Shown here one piece after another: positions 25,675-40,797 of a stretch of DNA of 64,000 bases. The notes beneath the pieces were generated by a model that saw only the letters and a program-made list of their open reading frames with translations, had not been told where the DNA came from and ran no database searches. Position 1 is the stretch's first letter, and every line of letters starts with the position of its first letter. Both the position numbers and the translations under genes were made by a program. The DNA comes from Marisa cornuarietis (taxonomy: Eukaryota; Mollusca; Gastropoda; Architaenioglossa; Ampullariidae). The stretch is from assembly GCA_004794655.1 (NCBI GenBank), contig SMMW01000585.1:4599501-4663500 (forward strand). The letters run 5' to 3'.

Positions 25675-28600
25675 TAATAAAAATAAGAAGAAGAAGTGAG
25701 AATTTATATAGCGCAATATCTCAGCCAAAGACAAACTCATTGCGCTGAACAAGATCACAAACAGTCAAAAAGATGTAGAACGAAAGAAAAGACTAGAAAA
25801 ATGGGTAATAAATCAAGTCGCTTTATTTAGTGGAGAACAACAAATCCGATCCATCTGCAAAGGGAAAAAAACGAAGCCGCGATGCATGCAGCTGCGATAA
25901 ACATGAAGATCCATTTCTGGCATCAATACCGGAACAGATTTACAACGCAGAAACAAGTAAAAACGTATCGATTAGCCTGTTATTCATCTAATATTGTTAA
26001 CTGTAGGGGATAAACACTGACCATCTCAGACCCTCTTAAATCTTCATAAATAAAAAAGTGCACGCCAGTGATATCCGCTCTTCCACCGTTCTCTTTTCAT
26101 CCGTCACCCATCATCCCTTAACTATTGCCAGGGGTCATGTTTCTGGGACTGCAGGAACCATCCCTCAGGAGGGGAGACAAAACTCCCTGACACTAACACT
26201 GACCTTTGCCTCGCCAGCCCTCAGTGGTCTTTGTCGTCTGACGCAAATGCTCAAACCACAGTCCTTTTCTGGACACGCCTGTTCGACCCGCAGCGAAAAG
26301 CGAGGGCAAAGGTCACTTTGTCACCAAGGTTGCACTTGACCTCAGCTGGCAAGCCAAAGACGATATATCATCTTAGGCCAAACGCAGCGGTGCTAATAAA
26401 AAGATCATAGAGGAAGTTTCGTTGGCACTAGGCTGGTCGCTGGCAGCCACGTAGAAAGATGAGCGAGTCTCATAGCTTTTTACAACTTTCTAAAGTCATT
26501 GATGTTTCCGAGCCGGTAAGAAGACTGACAACCCATGGTTCACGATTGTGAGATTCACATTTTAGGCTTATAGACATCGGATGATGTCGTTCAGAAAAGC
26601 CTTGCGGTATCTGAACAGCTCTGACATCTCCCCTCATCTGATCTGATCATCGCAGTCAACTGAAAAAGATGGCTGGGGGCTAGCAGGGTTATTGATAGTG
26701 GAGTTGGTCGTGCTCGATCTGATCGTAACGGTGAACAAGGAGACAGTGGAAGAGATTACAAACGGATTATAAGCCGGATCTTTATTAATGATGATCTGAT
26801 TGATTTCGTTTTCTAGATGTACAGCGACCGCACGCGAGAGCTTTTCTCCTCCCGCAGACTTTTTGACAACACGTGGGTCAAGAGTGTTAATAATAATAAT
26901 GTGGATTTGTATAGCGCCTATCCAAAAATTTGCTTCGAGCGCTTTACATAAATCATACATAGACAAAATCTTCAACAATCATGTAATATATTCGCATATA
27001 ACAGACTCGCGGACTTTTATAATATACATTCACTCATACACGAAGTAAATTACAGACACACGTGATGCACGTTCATGTCAAGACAGGGTCACAGTGAAGT
27101 CGTTCTTCAGAAAAGATGTCTTAAGTTTGGACTTAAAGGTAGTTAAGGAATCAGAGTGTGGAAGGCTGAGGGGTAATCGGTTGATGGGACTTGGTAGGAG
27201 AAAGACCTCTGTCCATACGTCTTTGTCTTAGTGGGATTTGCAGAAGCTTGGTGTCAGAAGAAGAGCGAAGAAGTCATGCAGGTCTATATGTGAGTGAGTT
27301 CGGGAAAGGTACCGAGGACCAGTGCCAGAAACGGCACAGTAAGTCAGAGTGGAAAGTGTGTAGGCTATACGGTCCACGACTGGCAGCCAGTGAATAGAGC
27401 GAATGATGGGTGATATATGTTGACATCTAGATGGTTTGCAGATGAGACGAGCAGCGTTATTCTGGATCCTTTGAAGTCTGTCAAAAAGATACTTGGGGAT
27501 TCCAGCTTAAAGGATGTTGCACTCTTTGTCGGAACAAAAACTGTTTGTGAATTTAATACAAACTAAAATACAGTTGAACATGAGAGTGTAAATCCCTTTC
27601 CACCTTTTCTTTTCCTACCATTTTCGTTATGGCCGTCGCGTGCTCACCTATATCGAAGCTGTGCATTTGTCTGTATTAAGTTGTGCTCGCATGTGTCCAC
27701 CATAGATGGTGTTTATTTGTCTAATGCCTGTATGTCAAGCATAACGACATTGAGAAGGAAATTTATACGTGTTCCTGCTCTGGTGTTTTTTCCTTTGATT
27801 TTTTTCCCTTTTTAGTTATATAAAAGAATTTTCATTAACCAGCAGTCCGTTTCACACCTCACAGACATATGCATAAGAACGATTTAGTGGTAGAGAGCAA
27901 TATGTTGAAAAAGATTTTTTAAAATGCATTCACCTCCCATGTTATTGTATATTCTCCAGATTCCAGTAGCTTGGCAACGTGATGACCTTTGCTCTCTTTC
28001 TTCGTATAGAATCTGAGTTGATGGTTTTTGCTATGTAGCTCTAGCAGCATCTAGGAAATGGTCCTTTTTCAAAATTGATACTTTTTACTATTTTATATTC
28101 TGTACTGTCAGATGGATATCAAATTTTACATTCATGTGCTTGTATGTTCTACACTCATCACCATGAAAAATCATCACATGAAAATCGGTGATTATTTCTT
28201 CTCACAATTAGGTCCTGATCATAAATCACTCGATACTCCTTACGTCTGGCAAACTAGAGAGCAATTCCGACCCAGCCAGACAGGAATTACTTGGCTTAAG
28301 GTATGAAGATGCACAAAGAGTAATAGGAATATCGATCAGTTGATGGCTGAATCACACGTAGGATATCATGATTGTATCCGACCCTAAAACTCCTCCGTGA
28401 ATGATATTTCTATCCCCCGATTTTCACGAGCCAGTTTATCTTGACCGTGGCGATGCGCGTGAAGGAACGGCTATCTACGTCAGACATAACCTGGCTTTAA
28501 GGCCTCGCTTGGATTTCCACGTTCAAAACTTACAATATGTGCAGGCTGAAGTTTGCACGACTAGTGAACTTTTTCGCTCATTGCCTTCTTGTACCGTTCA

Positions 28601-31600
28601 TCTGCTCAAACTGTCGCCTACCGCACATGGAAAGCATCTCCGAAAAATTAATATTCCTACAATATTTGCCATCTTAGGTGACTTTAATGCTGACTGGTTG
28701 GCTACTCCTTTTAAGCTTAACATTGATCTGTTATCGGGAAACCAGGTGCAGCAGTTTGTTGATGTACCCACTGTAATGAGTTAGGGGTAGGTCTTGTATT
28801 GTTTTGTGTGTGAATGGTGTCTTGTGTTTGACGTCTTGTGTGCGTCATTTGTTCGTCATAATTTTGGGAAAAGAATGACGTAAAAAGAAGAAAGACGACG
28901 GTTCCATGGCCAGATAGAAAAAGAGAGCAGCGAGCTCTTCATCTTCCATAAATCAACTAGAAATCTCTTCACCTTCATTCCCATTTTACGGGGGCTCGTC
29001 GAGCGTGTGCAATATGCGTCGTGCGTATGCAAGGTAAGTGTTTGTGCGTCCTATTACACCCACTCGCAAAAATAACCGAAATTTCTAGAAATTCTTTCAT
29101 ACAAAAACCCACTTCTGGCTAGAACATCCCGCTGCATCACATTCACTCAACGACATCTATGTCAAGAGTTTAAAAGATATATTAGTATGTCTGATGGTAA
29201 TGTTCCTTCCAAACTGTACGCCTTAGATTACTGAAATCAGTAATTTCAATATAGATTGGTGGTTTAAGTCGATACAGCAATCGCATCCCATTGCGCAACG
29301 GGACCGCCCTCATATTCATGAATTCTCTCAAGTGAGTCAGCTGAACTCTGTTTATTAAAGTATTTAAAATGGCATCCGTCAAGTTAACTTTCATAATAAG
29401 TAACTACCTTCTCAAATTTATTTATATATTGACTTACTTCATTTGGTCATGCTGGACTGACACTACTTCAGAACTCACTTTTTCAGCAGTTCATTAGACT
29501 GCCTAAGCGCTTCAAATGATCACCGGTGTATTCATGTATTAAGCTTTTTATATTCAAGTATCATTAACTTTTGGTCTCGATTCTGATTTCACTATGCTCT
29601 CTACCACCAGACATTTTTTGTTACATATCTGCCTCTTGTCAGTCCTAAAATTTACGACTTTGTGCTGCTTTTATTTGTCATTGCCTGTTGATACGAAAAA
29701 TTGTTTCCCTAGCGCCTGTCACCAATACAGTGAGGGTTGGCTGTTTTGAGTTCAGCTCTCGTCTTGCGCACGCTGTTCTTTCTCTGCATGTGGCATCTGG
29801 TTACAAGGCTGGCTCCCTTGCCGTGATATAGCCCTAGTTGCTGGCTAGGTGTAAACACCAATTCCCGCCCCATCCATTGTTCTACAGCAAAATAAAGATG
29901 GATATTGCAAACATGAATTATTGTTCAGAGGCGTGACAAAGGACAATGTAGACGAGGAAAACTGACTTTTAGGAAGAAGTCATTTGGATCTGAATCAAGT
30001 TTCATTGTTAAGGATGATACTTCGCGATGATGATAAGAAGGAAAGAAATACTGTTGTGGTGTTGGCGCCAGGGATGTGGTAGTTAAAAAAAACCCACCTA
30101 CACTATATATAAGTATATATATATAATGTCTTCAAATGATAGAATGGCTTTAATGAGAGATGTTGCCAGGATATAGGAGGCAAAATTTAATACTAAAAAC
30201 CCTAGAGTCTGTAGTGGGAGAAATAGTGTGTGTCTCACTTTCCTCTGACTCTTAAGCATGAGTAGTAGGGTGGTCCCGTGGTCGGCATTCGTCAGGTCGA
30301 GACAAGGAAATGACCTTTAGGGGCCATCGACATCCGGAGCTGCAAGTCTCGGGTTGCTATCGTCACGTATTGTCTCGCGTGACCTTGAATCGTCCAGTCT
30401 GGGGACGACCTGTTGACATTTTCCCAGATTCATCGAAAGGCCAAGTCGCTAAAACAGTGGAGGGTTGAAGGATACTCCCTATTCAACATAAAAGGACACA
30501 GGGGTGTGTGTGTGTGTGTGTGTGTAGACTGCCGGCAGCAGAAGTCTGAGTACTGAGGTGGTCTTGAAGGTAAGGAGTGGGAACTTTATCCTCCTGGACA
30601 CACGCAAAAGTAATGGACCCCGAGATCGAAGATTTTCTCGGCTGAGCCTGCATCAGAGGAAGGACTGAGCCCCAGAAAGTGCTTCTTCTAAGTGGGAGGA
30701 ACAGTATTTTGTGGCAAAAGACCAGAATGACCAGCACACTGATGGCAGGTTCATATCATAGACCTCAGGTCGCTGGATCTTGCTTCTCTCACTCCCTCGC
30801 TCTTTCCTCAGACACACGCTCCCACGGATGCCAACACGGACACACGCACACGCGCACACATATCACGCAAACAGCCCCCACGCAATTCTCACTCTCTCTC
30901 ACACACACATTCGCGCGCGCGTGTTCATCTTGACCGTAGCGGTGTGCGAGAAGGAACAGCCATCTACGTCAGATATAATCTGACTTGCAGGCCTCGTCTT
31001 AATCTCCACGTTCAAAACTTAGAACTGTGCGGGTCGAAACTATGTTAGTGAAATTTTTTGCTCATTTCCTTCTTTTACCGTTCACCTGCTCAAATGAGGC
31101 AACAACTGAGTTTTCCAAAATCTCAATCGTTTCTACGCAGTTCTTAAAAAAGGAATGAAAACATGTGGACAATTTTCGATGGAATATTCATGGCAGTCAC
31201 GAGATGGCGCTGTAGCTCGCGAAAAGAACGAATGGCGAAGACGATAACTTAGATTAGGAGACCCGTTAACAAATGATGACAACGGCCAGAAGATTTTTGT
31301 TACGGGAAAGTAGGGAAAGAAGATATCGCGTATAAAATGCGACGAGTAGTTATTTGCAAGTCAGTTAACTTCGTGAAAAGGAGAAAAAAATCCAGCTCAG
31401 CTCACAAGATCGATTGCTCGTGAAAGGGGTTTCTTCTTGTATGAAGAGAGCAGGATTAACAGAGATGGAGGCTGTATATCACAAACTAGATCCTGCGGCA
31501 ATGAAGGTTTTAGCCTCTAGGAACAAAGTATCTCATCGACAGATTCAAATCAAGCAGGAAACACTATTTGGGAAAGTTTCCAGATGTGCACGCATTGGTG

Positions 31601-34600
31601 CATAATGTATGTATCTTCATTATAGAACTGAAAATTTCTGTTCAAGCGTCATCTCAATGACTGTCTTTTGTATTCAAAGTATGGGAAGAGCGAGAAAATT
31701 TCTAAGCTTTTCGTTAGACTAGGACAGGTCGCAAAAGAGAACAACAAAAGGGAACTTATTTTATGTAGACATGCACGTGTATAAGCATCATTATGCACAG
31801 AAAGACGTCCGCAACATAGAGGTTCCTGGTTTCCTACGAGTGTAGCATTCTTGCTTCGCACAAAGTCATTTGATGTTTTTTTGTACTAGATCCGGAGCAG
31901 CCTCTTCAGGCACTTGTTCTCGAATGCCTGTATTCTCCTTTCCGTTTCGGCGATCAGAGTCCACGTGTCACATCCGTAGAGCAGAATCGGTTCTACCAGA
32001 GATATGTACAGATTGTACTTGGTAGTGAGTCTTATTTTGTGGCTATGCCAGATCCTGATGCAGATATTTGGTGTGGGGCTGCCGTCCTTAGAGAGGGTGG
32101 CTCCCGAGTACCTGAAGCTGCTTACCTCTTCGAGCTGTACCCCGTTCATATAGATCTCTGCTTTGCCTTTGTCATTGATCGTTAACTTTGCTATATTCCA
32201 TATGCGTTCGAACTGTCTGTCAGTCTGTTAGTAAAGTCTTGGAATTCGTTGTTAGTACCTGCTAACAAACCTATGTTGTCTGCAAAGCGTAGGTTGCAGA
32301 TAAGCCTTCCACCAGTTGAAATGGAAGTATGATGGTCGTGGAGGGTTTCGAGCATGATGTTCTCCAATAAGATATTAAACAACACTGGTGACAGGATGCA
32401 TCCTTGATGTAACCTTACTGTGCTGCTCACTTAGCTAACTAGCGGAAACTCAAACTACAGCCATGCGCGTTAGCATCTCCAACCAATCATGTCGAAACAG
32501 TGGACTCCTTTGATCTCACTCGATCCAAATGACAGGAAACATTGTTATGCCAGTTGTTTTTTATATTGTTTCTTTATGACGTCACACACATTTCCAGAAA
32601 CGCTTGATATTGGTTTCTTGAGAAAAAGTCTGATTTTATTGAAGTTTTTAGTGTAAAGGAAGGCTTAAGAGAACACGTGATTTTGTTGTAGCATGGGATT
32701 TCTTAGATAGAAACTAAAAGTTTGCTGAAGAATGGGATTTCCATTTACTAATTGGAAACACGAATACGAGTGAACGGCGAAAACGATCCTAGCTGGACAT
32801 CGTCAAGCTTAATCCGTAAGGCTGTGCATATTCTGTTCGCGCTCTTGAAATGTTTTAATCGATTTCATTTTTTTTGAAACGTGAGAAGCTTTTGAAAGTT
32901 AACTCAGACACTGTTAACATCTTAGATACAAATTAAACATTTGGACTGCAGCGTAAATGACATGGTAGGAAAACAAAAAAGATAGAATATGTAGCTAACA
33001 ATGGAGCATGGCATGTCTATTTTCCATCCAACTGTTAGATGGTTTACCTATGAGGAAGGTAGAGAGATAAGAAAAGCAATATATGAGATAGATAGATAAT
33101 GCATGCATCCATACATAATACATATACAAACATTAGGGTTTGCTTTCAGACATGCCATTTGTAAACTTTTATCTGACGCAGAATGACATATATTTAAGGT
33201 CTAAATTAAAGCGCACATTTCCCTTTCCAAGATAAAGCCGGGACCCAGGTCATTACATTGACTTCCCAGTGCACTATTATATAATGCAGCTTTGTGTCAG
33301 ATTAGTGAATGGCCCTCAAGGATTTCGTGTAATTCTGTAAAAATGTTTTCTGGGGGTTATCCGCAGTGTGGTACCTGTTTACAGGACCAGCTCCTGGCCA
33401 CGATATAGCCGTTATTCCCCTTTCCCCCCGGTTATTCACATTTCCTTACTATGTGTACTCCTGTCTGTTATACAGGCTGCATTGGTTACCGAATAGACTA
33501 CTGTTGTATGCCAGAAAGCTATTCATTTGTTTCGTATTTTGCTTCTAGATTGGAAAAGGCGGGGAAACAAAGTTACTCTCCTTCCGACTCGTAATCTGAA
33601 TGCTAAGCGCGAGAAAGTTCTGGAAGTGTGTTGGCAGACCACGGTCGTTCGTCTGGTGCGCTATGCCAGCAGCAGTCTTCCACTCCTTACATGTTAATGT
33701 CTAAAGTCTTCCTGGTTCCAGTGTTGATAATGGCTCGGCCTAAAAATAACGGGTGGCGCTTCTGTGTTCCAAGAGCGACTACTCACGCGATGCACGTGAG
33801 TGTAAGGAAAGCAACGGGGAGTCTGACGCATTGACATCGAAGTGCCTTTAAGTGCAAGGATTTATAAAGTTTGGTGGTCGGTTGCATAAAGCAGGACAAA
33901 GAAAATCCGAGAACTTGACAAAGACTTGGCCCTAAAAAAACTAGTTCATTTAAAGTTTTTATAATAATTTTGTAAAGCTTGGAGCAAGTTTTCGATAAAA
34001 GGAATAAGTACTCACCTAGGGTATTGGAAACGGTATCTTTCACTGAGCTTTACCTTAACATTAAAAAAAGATTAAACACCCTAGTCCCACAAGCGAGAAA
34101 ACCACGTAAAGTATAAAGCATTAGAAAAGCTCCAAAATGCTACTATATTGACAAATGAACAAGACACGTTTACCAATAACATGTACACTAAACAACGTGT
34201 TGACCAAAGATTTAATGTCCGAACGTTCTCCTCTAAAACAATTGGCTTCATTTGACCTTTGAACACAAATTTGTCAAACCTGGTCAAACATTTCACGAAC
34301 TTTTAGAAAAGCCTTTAAGTTTTCCTCGTAACTCAGATCAGGCCAAAGAACTGTTTCCCATTTTCCTGTTTGTTGTCTGGAGTTTGCAGTGCTTGCTCAG
34401 GTTACAGCCGCGGTCTTTCTCGTGCATCCAGCCCCTGAATCAAGCTGCGCAGTTGTCGTTCCCCCAAAACAGCGCAGAACCTCTAGTGGCAGAGTTTTAC
34501 GCTGCACAGCCTCGTTTGCATATCGCTGCTTATTGACGAGCAACCGAATGCGCCCTCTATTTAGTATTCATAGAAAGAACCGTAATTCTGAAACTTGTAC

Positions 34601-37040
34601 TTTGCCTGTTAGCTATTTGTTTAGACAAGCGAAGAAAGTCAGGGCAACCGCGTGTTTTCAAATTTCGCCTTGATTCACCGGAAGCTGTGTGCCCAGAAAC
34701 CACGACAATGGCGCTACAATTTCAGCTGAAAGAGGAAATGAACACCAGTTCTTGCATTTTGCCTGGCTGCTGCCTCACGCAAAAGTGAAGGCGGCCTTCT
34801 GGCTGATTTCACCTTCCGACCGGCACCACACACCCTGCTCCTTGCCTTCCATTAGTTTGGTCTGACCTGGTGACGTTGGCTTGAGTTGCTGACATTGGTA
34901 TCAAAGTAATAACGGTGCGCCTCCGTGCGTTTGTTGGGCAGCTTTACCGTTACCTTTGTCGCCTTGTTGACAGTACATGTAACTTTCAACTTATCGAAGC
35001 ACATTATCTTTGCTGACCACTTTTATTAGCTTTTGCTTTTAAAGACACATGAAACATTTCGTTACCTTTGCAGCTTTTATGTCAGAAATTAAATAATTAA
35101 ATTTAGAGAATCAGATGGAGACTTAAAAAAAAATTGGGCACGCCATGTCACAAAAACAACTTGTTGTGGCACAAGATAAACAGGAAAAAACATAGCTGTT
35201 TTGACCGTATCTCGTTTAGGGTTGTCTGCGCTGCGACTTGCTGTCAGGCAAACCCAAGGATACGGCCACCAAGACACGAGCTTGTCGTCAGTAAATAACA
35301 GGTTATAAGATTGCAAGATATCAAAGGGAGAGAACTGGGGAGGCTGGTAACAAAAAGAAATTTAACGCGCAAAACGTGAGAAATAGAGCCAGACTTGATG
35401 TTATCACCTTCAGTTCAAAAAGGGCAACATTCTGCTTATTAAAAGAGTGAGAGAATGCCTATTCGTGAAAACAATCGTTATTAGTTTATTCATCTTTTAC
35501 TAGACAGTTAATGCGCTAAACGTCTCTTCTTTAAATTAACGTAATGGATGAAATTTTCTTAGTTAAACATCAATTTCATGAATTAAATTAACGTAATTAA
35601 TCTACAATTAATTTATAATATACTTAAAGATGTATTAGCGCAAAAACTAGAAATGGAGAAGAAAGACATCTGATATATTCTTAGATCAAGATTAGCGTGA
35701 AGAAGAATTTTTTGCCCTACTTCAGAATGTCCTGTTGGATGGAGTCTCTTAATGAAAGACCTTGGCCTGACCTCGGCTGGAATGGCGCACAGAAACTGCA
35801 AAGACCAGAGCTACGAAAGTCAGATGGACATAACTTTCCAGAAGAACCCATTGAATTGTGACTGTGTCACCTTGCATCGGAAGCTTTTACGAAAAGGTCT
35901 TCACCAGCGAGTAACTGAGCTTCGCTATCTACCGGTAAAAAGGAATTCAGCCATTTTGAAGTTGTGGAGGTTCTGAACTCTGTTCATTTGACAAAAGACG
36001 TTATAGCTCTAGGCTGGTTAGCAGACCGTTGCCTTGGAAGGATTCTCCCATTTCTATGTCTTCTCTGCAGCAGGCAAGAGGTAAAAGGCTTTTTCCTTGG
36101 TCTCGACGGTTTTGTATCTGCCTGCCTGCTGATGGGCGTCTGCTAGGCGAGTAGCTCCAAGTCTAATTGAGCCTGCACGAACCTTCTAGAGCACTGCACG
36201 TCGGAAACTGCTGCTGTCATCGAGCCTGTCATGCGTATGGGTAGAGAAGTAATTAGAGGCATAATTTCGGCTCACAAGGTGTTTATCCTCATTTAAAAGG
36301 TTTTCACCTTTATAGACTTCCTTCTTGCATTCATTCGCATTTTTGTTTGTAAGACGCAGAAAATTAGTTAATTACTAATTTATTAGTATCTTGACCTATA
36401 TGGTGATGGTGGCGTAGTTGGCTGTGGTCGCGGCGGCGGGATGGGAAGGCCCTGGAAGATAATGTAGAAGACAACGTTTGTCCTCTGCTGGATGCAACGA
36501 AGTTGTTGTACCCAGCTACGCCCACTGATCGATCAGCTTCTGCCTCTCCTGCCCTTCTTTGTGCCTCCCTCCAGTGAGCATTGTCGTGGCAAGACACCTC
36601 ACATGGTCAAACCATGATGGCTTCCTAGCTTCCTTTCCTTGATTATATACAAAGAGTCATTCAGGGTGACTAACTAGAGTGTCCATTCTGCTGCAGACGC
36701 GACTCTTTGTGCCAGATTCTCACTTCATCTCGAAGGCCTCGATCTTCTTCTCAATATCTGCTGTCAGGACTTAGTTGGACAGAGAAAGATAGACCTGTAG
36801 TGTTTTAGCTTGATCATGAAACTGAATCTATTACTTCATTTTGTGTTTGATCATTGCCTCTGCTGTCTAATTAAAACTGGTCCTAACCTCTGATGTTGAT
36901 CTGCCACCCTCTGTGATGGTTGATCAAAGCTTTCTGAAAGTTTTTGTTTCTGTTGACATTGGCTTACGAAAAAGCTGTGTTGTTAACCGTCTACCATTAA
37001 AACTGTATACAGCTATAGCTCCCATTCTTGGGCTGGAATA

Positions 37041-37126
<86 letters not shown>

Positions 37127-40100
37127 GATGGGTGCTGCCAAGCTTCCTTAAAAGAGAAGAACGTTTTCCTGCAGCGAAAAGATTACAGTGCACAGTCTAT
37201 GCATTCTACAAACAGAGCAAGCAGCTAAAATAGACACGTTACTGTGAACAATGGATCATTCAGAACACAAATACCTTTTACCACTCAAATTGAGCGCCAT
37301 TATCCCGTCTGGTGTTTTTTTCCCCTCAAATAGTTACAACGACTGAAAACGATGTGGGACCGTCAGGACAGTTGATTATAGAATATTATGGAAGCCAGTG
37401 TATGCAATTTCTATATTACTGCACTGATGGAGATCGCACAAGGATATCTTTTAGCACTCACGGCAGTCTCGGAACACATGTAATGGCCATGGAAATTTAT
37501 CTACCGTTCTAATATTCTCGAAAATCTAGAGCCCTCTAACTTGGACTGCCTTTGATGTTGTAGACTTCTTTTGTTTGTGAGAAAACTGCTCATCACATTT
37601 TGCTCAGAAGCTTGCTTAGGCGGAGCGAGTAGTCGCAGGGAGTGACACATCGTGCAAACTCTTCGTCTACTGCCCGGTGTTTGGTCAGGGTGACAGGTGG
37701 GGATGACTGTAAGCCGGCATGAGGTTCTCCACCGAGCTGGGATTTAATTGAGGGCGTTCGATCGCACGTGAGCAAGGCCCACAATGTTGCTTTTTAGCAG
37801 TGTCAATTTGTCAAGACGACTGGAGATCACAGGCGTGTTTAACGTTTGAAATTATTTCGCTTTCGTGAACATTCGATTACGTCGTTTGGGTTTTACTACG
37901 ATTCAATTATTATTAGAAAGCTGTGACATCCCAGTCAAGTCGTTCTTACTGTGTTATGGAACATCGATATTTCTTAACTTAGAGAAGAGTCGATGAAGTA
38001 ACTACATATCAAGTGGACATTCTACTTGACTCTGCTACGATTTCGGAACCTCACCTCTGCTGCTTTGCGTAACAGAATGCAATAGTACAAGACCACCTGT
38101 GATCTGATGATAGCGGCTTTTCTGGTACGAAAGCAAGCACTCACCTCAGAGTCAATACCATTAAGCGCGATAAAAGGTTCTGTCTCCGGTCATTATAGAT
38201 AAAAATCAGCAATTTTATCTTAAAGAAAAAACATCGTAATCCCGCTGCCTTAAACACAGTCGCGGTGGCTAGGAAAGGGCGTTCGATTCTACTTGATCAG
38301 AACAGCGCCAAATCTTGCAGCCTCACACAGAAGCCTCCAGTGATTTGGATCATTTTTGTCGAAAGTATTTCAAGCCGAAAAAAAAGCAGCTACAAAATGA
38401 GCAGCTCATTCATCAACATTAAGCATGGAACCCGACAGTTATGGCTCCCCGACCACACTGGCTCCTTCATCGACTCTTGAAGCGACGGGCTTCCATCTCA
38501 GACATCTTTTGGACATGCGCAGTCAGCAGTCAGTCCCCTAATCACGTCACGTGCTGTCATGCATGTCTGTCTTCTTTATTCTTTTTTTTTGTTTGTTATT
38601 CCTCCCCTTCTTCCTTTAATTATGAATTTGACATCTGTTTCGAAGTCACTGGCGTCTTTTTATGTGGGATTTTATAGGGCTATAAGGATGCGGTGTGTCT
38701 TTACTTACTCGTCTCGTTACTTTAGTTCACCTAGAGAACAAAAAAATCTGACCGGTATATTTGTTTTGAAAAAAATAGCCATCGTTTTCATTGTTAGGCT
38801 GACATCCTTCCTTTTTTGTTCCGAACAAATGAAAATTTTATGTCTAGAGATTTAACAGCTTCGGGTGTCTGGTATTATATATTTTTAATTCAAAGCAAAA
38901 TAGCAGCTACAACGTAGGAATAGTCTTATACGCAGGCCAATGATCAACAGTAAATATAGAACCCGACACCCATGGCACCAGCTATGTGTCGAAGTGCCTT
39001 CTAAACTAATCAAAGTGTTACAGTTCCACAGATTGCAAAAAGCTCGTTTGTGTTACTGAGAAATTTTATTGATCGCAGTCAACTTTGTCAACCAAGCTTC
39101 GAGGAAGCTACTTTGAATAGTCCCCAAAAACTCTTTTTTAACTAAACCGGTGTTTAGCAAGGAAGGAACAAATTCTCAGTTTTCATTGCAGTTTCTTTTA
39201 ACATTCACTTCTTTCGTAATCTTGGATACACCATAGTCAGAGGTATTGTTGCTAAAATATCATTTAAATATGAAAATGTATATGACGAATCTATGCATAG
39301 ATTACACCACATTCGCGCCTTTTTCTTCAAATCTTACAATGAAATTCAGAATAATGATAACTTTTAAAAAGCATCGCATTGGAAAGATGTATGAAGAAAT
39401 AACGAAAAAGACAAACCAAAAAAAAGAAGAAAAGCAAACACTCATAATTAGATGAAAAACTTTTTTCACAAAATTGGGATGAGAAGAAAAAGGTAAAAAT
39501 AATGCAAGCCACAAAGAGGAAGATAAAAGCTTTGAGATCAAAAAACGAAGCAACAAAGTGAAACAAAGAAGGAAAAAGAAAAGAAAAAGAGATGACAATT
39601 TAAAATGTCCAAAGGAACTCTAGGGGCAAGCAAGAAGAAAAAATAACAGTTGTGAAGGTACAAACGAGGAAAACACGCAGCTATAAACCTCCATGTCAAA
39701 AGTGTATATACTAAGAGAACAGCCATTGCATTGAATGTGAAATTCAAGGAAAGAAGAAAGATAAAGGACCTACAAAAATCGATTATAAATTCTCACAAGT
39801 GTATACACTAAAATGTCTAGTTGGAATTACTTCCAAAAACATTTAATCCTGATTCAGCGAGCTTAATCAGTCATGGATCAAGCATTGGTTATGTTTTCCC
39901 TTAAAGCAAATTCCTATGATTCTGCGAATTTTCTGAGATTACATCGCGAAACCAGTGAAAGTGTGAATTCTAAGTAGTGATGACTTGTTAGAGCTCTTTT
40001 TATATATAAACATGTCATGTATGTTTAGTATTCTTCTGGCTGGCTACTTCTCTGAGTCGCATTATGCGGGTTATATTAAAAATGTTTGCTTTTTAATTAT

Positions 40101-40723
40101 CATAAACACACAGATGATACTCAAACTTGCATGTAGGGAAGATTTTGACACGGACTTGTATTACTGGAATGCTTGCAGACGATTTTTTTTCAGTGAAGTC
40201 ATAGAACGAGGCTGGTTACGAAGTAGCTTCCGGTTTAGTCACGTTTCAGTTTAACTACTAGAACGAGGCTTTGGACGATATAGCTTCCGGTTTATTCACA
40301 TTCATTGTTAAGGCTCACCGAGACTAACAGCGGAGAACTTCGCAAGAGGCTCAGCGTTGGTCTCGGCAGACAGACAGCAATCTACCTTTACACGTCCGTG
40401 ATTTTGACGTTGAAGGCATTCATACGCAAACCCTCCCTCTTCTCCCATCCCCCCCCCCACACACACACGCGCGCACGCGCACGCGCACGCACGCACAGTG
40501 GATTTCAGCAGACGATAGCATTTATAATTTAAAAGGGCATTTAAAATTTAACAGTGTTCTTTCAGGTTTTAGCTTATGTACAGATCTGTAGCAACTAAGT
40601 TATGCTGACAGCTTTAGTCTAGACGCCTCGTGTGGTTGGTCGGTGTTAGGTGTCCTGTCGCTTCACCTAGAAGGTGGTGGAGGTCAGAGCATTGAGATAA
40701 TTTGATTTACTGACAAAGCAATA

Positions 40724-40797
<74 letters not shown>

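Noticed and set aside
34252..34673. Overlapping plus-strand ORFs of 94 codons
   Set aside because: No domain; two frames open at once suggests composition rather than coding.
36364..36597. Minus-strand ORF with WREAQRRAGEAEADRS
   Set aside because: It vaguely recalls a LINE linker but there is not enough pattern to call it.
36913..37193. Poly-Met and poly-Ile ORFs
   Set aside because: They come from the GAT array; so do the frames at 47159-47404, 51610-51846 and 54923-55105.
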